Assembly (NCBI RefSeq): GCF_036320965.1 | Contig: NC_092234.1 | Span: forward strand, 43,406,532-43,470,531 | Direction: 5' to 3' | DNA from: Panulirus ornatus | Lineage: Eukaryota > Arthropoda > Malacostraca > Decapoda > Palinuridae | Length of the DNA stretch: 64,000 bases | In this document: piece by piece, positions 57,626 to 64,000 of the stretch | Position numbering within the stretch: the first letter of the stretch is position 1 | How the letters are laid out: each line of letters begins with the position of its first letter | Notes under the pieces: generated by a model | Told to the model about the DNA's origin: nothing | Seen by the model: only the letters and a program-made list of their open reading frames with translations | Databases searched by the model: none | Made by a program: the position numbers and the translations under genes

Positions 57626-58378
57626 GTCTCAGGGTGTTGTGGACATTCGACTCTGGATAGTGCCTTTGCCTGTGTGTTTACTCCAGTAGCCCATCCCAGG
57701 AGGAGGGCGCGAGAGGGAACATCGAACTCCCGCTCTTCGTCGAGGGAGTTCGAAGGTGTCGGTCACTCTTTGACCAGCGCCCCGCGCTGCGCCAGGCGTC
57801 ACACATCGATCGTCATTCCACGCCATCGGTTCTCCGAGATAAGGAGTGGATGGGATAGCAGGAAACCCCCGGAGTGGATGTGAATAAGGAGAACGGAAAG
57901 CTTGGGGACGGTGGAAAAGAATGGCGATGGGCGAAGTTGAAGGGAATTGAACGAGATAACGCGTGCAGGGTTGACAGTGGAGGGAGACGTGTATGAAGGC
58001 GACGCACGCGCAGGAGTGAGGAGTGTTAGTTCCTTGGGGGCGAAGGGTCAGGGGGTGTCATGACCCCGGAGAATGTTAAGGGGGGGGGGAGGGAAAGAGA
58101 CCATGGTTAGGTGTACGACACCTGGGGGAAGATGCAGAGGTAGGGACTAAGGGGGAAGGAGGGGATGACCCCCCAGAGGGAAGAGGTACCTGTAGGTGCG
58201 GAGCGAAGAAAGGGGAAAAATATATGGGTGTTGGTAGGGCGTCGTGGTCCCACAGGGAGGTTAAAGCTGTAGGGGTGAGGGAGGGCCTCTCAAGCTGGGT
58301 GGGGAAGGGAGAGAGAGAGGGGGGAAGAAAACCCCCTTCCTCTTCCTCCCTGTGGATACTGGTAGGCCCAGGCCTGGT
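57626..58378. other. CpG-rich to G-rich low-repeat DNA
   Basis: CpG-rich to about 57840, then purine-rich. It includes a perfect 10-bp stem hairpin at 57722-57753. No gene recognised. Confidence 0.45.
57722..57753. other. Perfect 10-bp stem-loop
   Basis: TCGAACTCCC (57722-57731) pairs with GGGAGTTCGA (57744-57753) across a 12-base loop, GCTCTTCGTCGA. Confidence 0.6.

Positions 58379-58446
<68 letters not shown>
58379..58446. repeat. (GA)n microsatellite
   Basis: 68 bases of GA. Confidence 0.98.
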
Positions 58447-58448
<2 letters not shown>

Positions 58449-58552
58449 CCAGGGCTTTAGGTGAAGGGCCCTTCGATGGCCAGTGAGGGCCAAGGGCAGG
58501 TGAGTTCAGGGCCTCGAAGGGAGGAGAAGCCGCTGCCGCCCGCCCTTCTCCT

Positions 58553-58590
58553 CCCCTCCCTCCCTCCCTCCCTCCCTCCCTCCCTCCCTC
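58553..58590. repeat. (CCCT)n microsatellite
   Basis: About nine CCCT units. Confidence 0.95.
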
Positions 58591-58754
58591 ACATACCCTC
58601 CTCCTTTACGTGTCAGCTTTCCTCGTGACGCCTCACAACTTCCCTCACAAGTGCTCCTCTGGCTCCCACCCTGGTCGACACTTTCCCATACCTCAACATG
58701 TATTCGGAGTTCGTCTTTATTAAAGATAATTTACGTGTCTTTTGACATTCCAGC

Positions 58755-59215
58755 CCCTCTCCAACACACACTCACACCCCTGGAGGAAACACCCCCCCTC
58801 TCCAACACACACTCACACCCCTGGAGGAAACACCCCCCCTCTCCAACACACACTCACACCGCTGGAGGAAACCCCTCCCTCCCTCTCCAACACACACTAA
58901 CACCGCTGGAGGAAACCCCCTCCCCCTCTCCAACGCACACCCACACCCCTGGAGGAAACCCCTCCCTCCCTCCCTCTCCAACGCACACCCACACCCTGGA
59001 GGAAACCCCTCCCTCCCTCCCTCTCCAACACACACTCACACCCCTGGAGAACCCCCTCCCTCCCTCTCCAACACACACTCACACCCCTGGAGGAACCCCT
59101 CCTTCCCTCCCTCTCCAACACACACTCACACCCCTGGAGGAACCCCCTCCTTCCCTCCCTCTCCAACACACACTCACACCGCTGGAGGAACCCCCTCCTT
59201 CCCTCCCTCTCCACC
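58755..59215. repeat. 41-48-bp minisatellite, ~10 copies
   Basis: The unit contains CTCCAACACACACTCACACC then CCTGGAGGAAACCCC and a variable number of CCCT units. Length changes track the CCCT count. Open frames are artefacts. Confidence 0.95.
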
Positions 59216-59338
59216 TGTTCTTGCAGGCCTCCGTTTTCTGTTGTGACAACCCTCTGGTATGGGCTTCCAGGACAGGTGCAAGTTTTGAAGACTCATGGCT
59301 TTCCATACTCATGGTCTTCTGTTTTTTTACTACTGCTT

Positions 59339-59399
59339 CCTGGCTCTCGCTTCCAGGCTCTCGCTCCCAGGCTCTCGCTTCCAGGCTCTCGTTTCCAGC
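59339..59399. repeat. 14-bp minisatellite, ~4 copies
   Basis: The unit is GGCTCTCGCTTCCA. Confidence 0.92.
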
Positions 59400-59517
59400 G
59401 CTACGTGGTCGCGCCTGTAGTTCATATGTCTACGGAGCGTAACTCACTCCTTCCAGCCGATCTCGTGGCCCAGTGCACTACCCACAGTCCAGACTTATAA
59501 CGCATATTGCTTTAAGG

Positions 59518-59705
<188 letters not shown>

Positions 59706-59769
59706 CATCCGCTCAAGAAATCTCATACCGTTACTCGTGTGCGATCAACTCGTTTATCCTCGATAACCA

Positions 59770-59776
59770 ACACACA

Positions 59777-59837
<61 letters not shown>

Positions 59838-59879
59838 TTAGGTTATCATCAGGGAGGCGACCCCCCCCCCCCCCCCCCC
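59770..59879. repeat. (AC)n and C17 run
   Basis: AC at 59770-59836 and a C-run at 59862-59879. The AC run is complementary to the GT run 65 bases upstream. Confidence 0.97.
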
Positions 59880-60128
59880 GTGTAAGATAAAGACGTCGCC
59901 CCGGTGGCAAAGGCCCCTTGCCGAAGCCGCCTCAGGAGACGACCTCAAGCCGAGAGAGTCAGCCACGTCCGCAGACACGTCCGGCAGGTGGCAGCACGTC
60001 AGGTGTGGGGTGTGGGGTGTGGGGGTGGGGTGTGGGAGGGACATGAAGAGAGAGAGAGAGAGCAAGCGAAACCACCAACGCCTCTGTCGCAGCGAAGACG
60101 ACGCTCATGTGAACGAACTCGTCCCCTC

Positions 60129-60316
60129 CCTCCCTCCTTCCCTCCCTCCTTCCCTCTCCCTCTCTCCCTCCCTCCCTCCCTCCCTCCCTCCCTCCCTCCC
60201 TCCCTCCCTCCCTCTCTCCTTCCCTCCTTCCCTCTCTCCCTCCTTCCCTCCCTCCCTCTCTCCCACCCTCCCTCCTTCCCTCCCTCTCCCTCCCTCCCTC
60301 CCTCCCTCCACCCCTC
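60129..60316. repeat. (CCCT)n tract with TTCC/TCTC variants
   Basis: About 188 bases of polypyrimidine. Frames of Pro/Ser/Leu or Arg/Glu/Gly are artefacts. Confidence 0.96.
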
Positions 60317-60420
60317 GCGAACGAGGAACCCCTCCTCTCCGTCAGTAGTGAGCAGCCCCTCCACCTTACGTGGGGGGCTGCCACATCTCCCTCGCAAGGG
60401 CCGTCGCTTTGAAAACTCCC

Positions 60421-60425
<5 letters not shown>

Positions 60426-60485
<60 letters not shown>
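60426..60485. repeat. (CT)n microsatellite
   Basis: 60 bases of CT. Confidence 0.98.
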
Positions 60486-60490
<5 letters not shown>

Positions 60491-60546
60491 TGTCCTCCCA
60501 AAAAAAATAGATTGTCCTAAGCCAGTCCTTCCTCCTAGTAGCATAG

Positions 60547-60548
<2 letters not shown>

Positions 60549-60578
<30 letters not shown>
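60549..60578. repeat. (AC)n microsatellite
   Basis: 30 bases of AC. Confidence 0.95.
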
Positions 60579-60579
<1 letters not shown>

Positions 60580-60783
60580 AAGTGGGTCAAACCCGAGGAT
60601 GTTTCCATACTGAACCAACCCACTTGTTAATAACCTAACTACCATTTTGTATAGCCCCTGCCACACGCACGCGTAACGAGGACAATAAAGAAATGATTCA
60701 ATTGGCCAATTGATATAAGGATGAAGTGCGTCTATAGGTTTTATATATTACAAGGGTTTGTTCTATTTTGTGATGGACACCTG

Positions 60784-60819
<36 letters not shown>

Positions 60820-61059
60820 CACTGTAACAATCGTTACGTCTGAATTGAGCTGTAACCTAATGACTCTGTCATTTTAAATGGCTTAGATAGTGTTTATGAA
60901 GTGTTCCGTGGCGTTTATATACAGCTGTATTGATGCTAACCAGACAATTACAAGTAAACTTGTTAAATACAAGAACAGGAGACAAGCGGGAACAGATGTA
61001 GGATTTTTGAATACAGTTGTATTCCTGTTATTGTATTCGTACGTCAGTTGTATTTCGTG
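60579..61059. other. Gene-free spacer with (GT)n
   Basis: A GT run at 60786-60819. Otherwise low-repeat. No gene seen. Confidence 0.45.
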
Positions 61060-61378
61060 TGGTATTGTATGCCTTACGTCCACCTACAGTGTTCCACCAT
61101 GTATTGTATGCCTTACGTCCACCTACAGTGTTCCACCATGTATTGTATGCCTTACGTCCACCTACAGTGTTCCACCATGTATTGTATGCCTTACGTCCAC
61201 CTACAGTGTTCCACCATGTATTGTATGCCTTACGTCCACCTACAGTGTTCCACCATGTATTGTATGCCTTACGTCCACCTACAGTGTTCCACCATGTATT
61301 GTATGCCTTACGTCCACCTACAGTGTTCCACCATGTATTGTATGCCTTACGTCCACCTACAGTGTTCCACCATGTATG
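61060..61378. repeat. 39-bp minisatellite, 8 essentially identical copies
   Basis: The unit contains TGCCTTACGTCCACCTACAG then TGTTCCACCATGTATTGTA. No substitutions between internal copies are visible. The period is 13 codons, so all three + frames stay open (up to 293 codons). These are artefacts. Confidence 0.97.
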
Positions 61379-61524
61379 GTTCTCTCGACTCGCTGTGTAC
61401 GACTCCACCCTACAGGGCGGGAGGGGGGTCCTCTCCCCCCCCCCAGTCCAGAGCTGGGGTCAGACCACAGGATCAGCAGGTCTGGGGTGTGTAGCCTGTT
61501 GCAGGGGGGGGGGGGGGAAGCGGG

Positions 61525-61529
<5 letters not shown>

Positions 61530-61602
<73 letters not shown>

Positions 61603-61630
61603 CCCGCTACCTGTTGCTGCTACTCTCTCC

Positions 61631-61719
<89 letters not shown>

Positions 61720-61790
61720 CGGCCGCTCTCACTCCTCTCTCCACCTGCCAGGGGGCTCCTGCTCTAGGTGAGAGAGAGAGAGAGAGATAG

Positions 61791-61855
<65 letters not shown>
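61530..61855. repeat. (CT)n, (CT)n then (GA)n/(GATA)n complex
   Basis: CT at 61530-61600 and 61635-61717, then GA at 61771-61855 with a GATA run at 61786-61810. CT and GA blocks are complementary across about 55 bases. Confidence 0.97.
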
Positions 61856-61857
<2 letters not shown>

Positions 61858-62274
61858 CACAGTGAGTGAGTGCGGGCCGGTGAATGAACACGGGTGAGTG
61901 AGGAAAGGAGTGCGGGTGAATGAAGGAAGGCGAAGAGTGCGGTGAAAGACGGCTCGTGACCGAGATGAGGAAGAGTGCGTGTCGAGGGAAGATAAGAAGA
62001 TAAGGTCGTAAAGAGAGAAAAATGATAGAATGGGCGGGTTAAGGACGAGATAGCGAGAGTTGGGGATGCAAATGAGAGGGTGGTGAGTGTGTGTGTGTGT
62101 GGTGAGAGGGAGGGGAGAGCCAGAGAGCCACCTGGTCTAGCGTGTGGGAGGAGTGTGGTAAAGCTTGAGGAGGGGGGAGATAATGGGGTGGTAAAACGTG
62201 ATACGAGCGACGCCCCCCCCCCCAGCAAGCCGCCAGCGGCAGCCGTAGAAGAAAAGGGAACAGGAACCAAGGGG
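61856..62274. other. Purine-rich spacer
   Basis: GTGAGTG(A/C)-type short repeats at 61860-61920. No gene recognised. Confidence 0.45.
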
Positions 62275-62885
62275 GGAGGGGGAAGAGTTGAATAGGGGGG
62301 AGGGGGAAGAGTTGAACCGGGGGGAGGGGGAAGAGTTGAATAGGGGGGAGGAGGGGAAAGAGTTGAGCCGGGGGGAGGGGGAAGAGTTGAACCGGGGGAG
62401 GGGGAAGAGTTGAACCGGGGGGAGGGGGAAGAGTTGAACTGGGGGAAGGGAAGAGTTGAACCGGGGAGGGGGAAGAGTTGAACCGGGGAGGGGGAAGAGT
62501 TGAACCGGGGAGGGGGAAGAGTTGAACTGGGGGAAGGGAAGAGTTGAACCGGGGGAGAGGGAAGAGTTAAACGGGGGGAGGGGGAGGAGTTGAATGGAGG
62601 GAGGGGGAAGAGTTGAACCGGGGGGAGGGGGAAGAGTTGAACCGGGGGGAGGGGGAAGAGTTGAACCGGGGGGAGGGGGAAGAGTTGAACCGGGGGGAGG
62701 GGGAAGAGTTGAACCGGGGGGAGGGAGAAGAGTTGAACCGGGGGGGAGGGTGAAGAGTTGAACCGGGGGGGAGGGTGAAGAGTTGAACCGGGGGGGAGGG
62801 TGAAGAGTTAAACCGGGGGGGAGGGGGAAAGAGTTAAACCAGGGGGAGGGGAAAGAGTTGAACCGGGGGAGAGGAATTGAACCGA
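62275..62885. repeat. 22-24-bp purine minisatellite, ~26 copies
   Basis: The unit contains GAAGAGTTGAACCGGGGGGA then GGGG. The G-tract length varies between copies. The G-rich strand has four or more G-runs in any 100 bases. Confidence 0.96.
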
Positions 62886-62949
62886 GGGGAGATATAAGAG
62901 TGAAGAGAAGGGGAGGACAGAAGACGAGGAGCGTTACGTCATTGGGGAC

Positions 62950-63625
62950 GGTGTTGTGAATGAAGGGGTGAGTGAAGGACGGGTTGAATGAAGCGGTGAA
63001 TGAAGGACGGGTTGAATGATGGGGTGAATGAAGGACGGGTTGAATGAAGCTGTGAATGAAGGACGGGTTGAATGATGGGGTGAATAAAGGACGGGTTGAA
63101 TGATGGGGTGAATAAAGGACGGGTTGAATGATGGGGTGAATGAAGGACGGGTTGAATGAAGGGGTGAGTGAAGGACGGGTTGAATGAAGGGGTGAATAAA
63201 GGACGGGTTGAATGAAGGGGTGAGTGAAGGACGGGTTGAATGAAGGGGTGAATAAAGGACGGGTTGAATGATGGGGTGAATAAAGGACGGGTTGAATGAA
63301 GGGGTGAATAAAGGACGGGTTGAATGATGGGGTGAATGAAGGACGGGTTGAATGAAGGGGTGAGTGAAGGACGGGTTGAATGAAGGGGTGAATAAAGGAC
63401 GGGTTGAATGATGGGGTGAATGAAGGACGGGTTGAATGAAGGGGTGAGCGAAGGACGGGTTGAATGAAGGGGTGAATAAAGGACGGGTTGAATGATGGGG
63501 TGAATGAAGGACGGGTTGAATGAAGGGGTGAGTGAAGGACGGGTTGAATGAAGCGGTGAGTGAAGGACGGGTTGAATGAAGCGGTGAATGAAGGACGGGT
63601 TGAATGAAGCGATGAATGACTTACG
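62950..63625. repeat. 28-bp minisatellite, ~24 copies
   Basis: The unit contains GACGGGTTGAATGAAGGGGT then GAATAAAG. Variant calls (ATGATGGGG/ATGAAGGGG/ATGAAGCGG; AATAAAG/AATGAAG/AGTGAAG) recur in an ordered block of about five units (140 bp) near 63130-63520. The 253-codon - strand frame is an artefact. Confidence 0.96.
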
Positions 63626-63704
63626 GGAAGGGTCTGCCTTCAGTAGGTTCGAATTAACGGGGGCGATACGGAGCGATGCGTCCCACAGTGATGGCAGCAA
63701 CAGG

Positions 63705-64000
63705 TTCCTTAATGTTGTTCCTGTTGCTCCTCCTGTTGCTGCTCCTGTTGCTACTCCTGTTGCTACTCCTGTTGCTGTTCATCTTACTGTTCCTGTTGCT
63801 GCTCCTGTTGTTCCTGTTGTTCCCGTTGCTGCTTCTGTTGTTCCCGTAGCTGCTTCTGATATTCATGTTGCTGCTCCTGTTGTTCCTGTTGCTACTCCTG
63901 TTGTTCCCGTGGCTGCTCCTGTTGTTCCCGTTGCTCCTCCTGTTATTCATGTTGCTGCTCCTGTTGTTCCTGTTGCTGCTCCTGTTGTTCCTGTTGCTGC
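63705..64000. repeat. CTGTTG-based trinucleotide/hexanucleotide array
   Basis: Units of CTCCTGTTGCTG and TTCCTGTTGTTC. Open to the window end. The Asn/Ser/Arg-rich - strand frame is an artefact. Confidence 0.93.

Noticed and set aside
61017..61790. 257-293-codon frames spanning the 39-bp array and CT tracts
   Set aside because: All three + frames are open because the period is 39 and the CT run has no stops; there is no recognisable protein.

Overview
The window looks like nuclear DNA of an arthropod, most likely a decapod crustacean. The evidence is a metazoan SLC6 transporter exon with consensus splice sites, a short run of the arthropod telomere motif TTAGG, arthropod-type non-LTR retrotransposons, tRNA-derived SINE fragments, and an extreme density of microsatellites and minisatellites. 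There is no operon structure and no bacterial signature. The decapod assignment rests partly on recognising repeat styles from memory and is an inference.

Only one host gene is well supported: the first coding exon of a Na+/Cl- dependent SLC6 transporter on the + strand (exon 30319-30959, ATG at 30638). No further coding exon was found in the 33 kb downstream, so most of the second half is probably intron. A CpG-rich block near 7740-8312, with two inverted CCAAT boxes, an Inr-like TCAGT and a donor-like site, could be its promoter and first non-coding exon. If so, 8.3-30.3 kb would also be intron. That link is speculative.

Layout. 0.8-3.3 kb: a 23-bp satellite of about 108 copies. 4.3-7.4 kb: GT/GA-rich minisatellites. 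7.5-10.6 kb: low-repeat DNA with the candidate promoter. 10.6-19.9 kb: about 15 different minisatellites almost end to end, several sharing an AACGC/GCGTT core. 20-30 kb: retroelement debris, including a decayed CR1/Jockey-like element at 23.8-25.6 kb and 5'-truncated LINE 3' ends, mixed with long TA arrays and a 720-bp pentanucleotide array. 30.3-31 kb: the SLC6 exon. 31.8-38.7 kb: a mosaic of duplicated modules carrying a 33-bp minisatellite and a 760-bp ATT/ATC expansion in one copy only. 39.4-47 kb: more minisatellites. 48.1-49.8 kb: a 5'-truncated LINE with an open 496-codon reverse-transcriptase frame on the - strand. 53-54 kb: a 41-bp array with higher-order structure. 56.9-57.6 kb: two 21-bp arrays of the same motif in inverted orientation around a palindromic centre. 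58.7-64 kb: further arrays.

One terminal motif, a CTCGC-TAAC-GCGGG stem-loop, recurs at eight places in both orientations, next to TA or ATT microsatellites. It ends the LINE 3' UTR and also a short non-coding repeat family, which fits a non-autonomous element borrowing the LINE 3' tail. Most long open frames in this window are artefacts of tandem repeats whose period does not introduce stops, and they are not annotated as genes.
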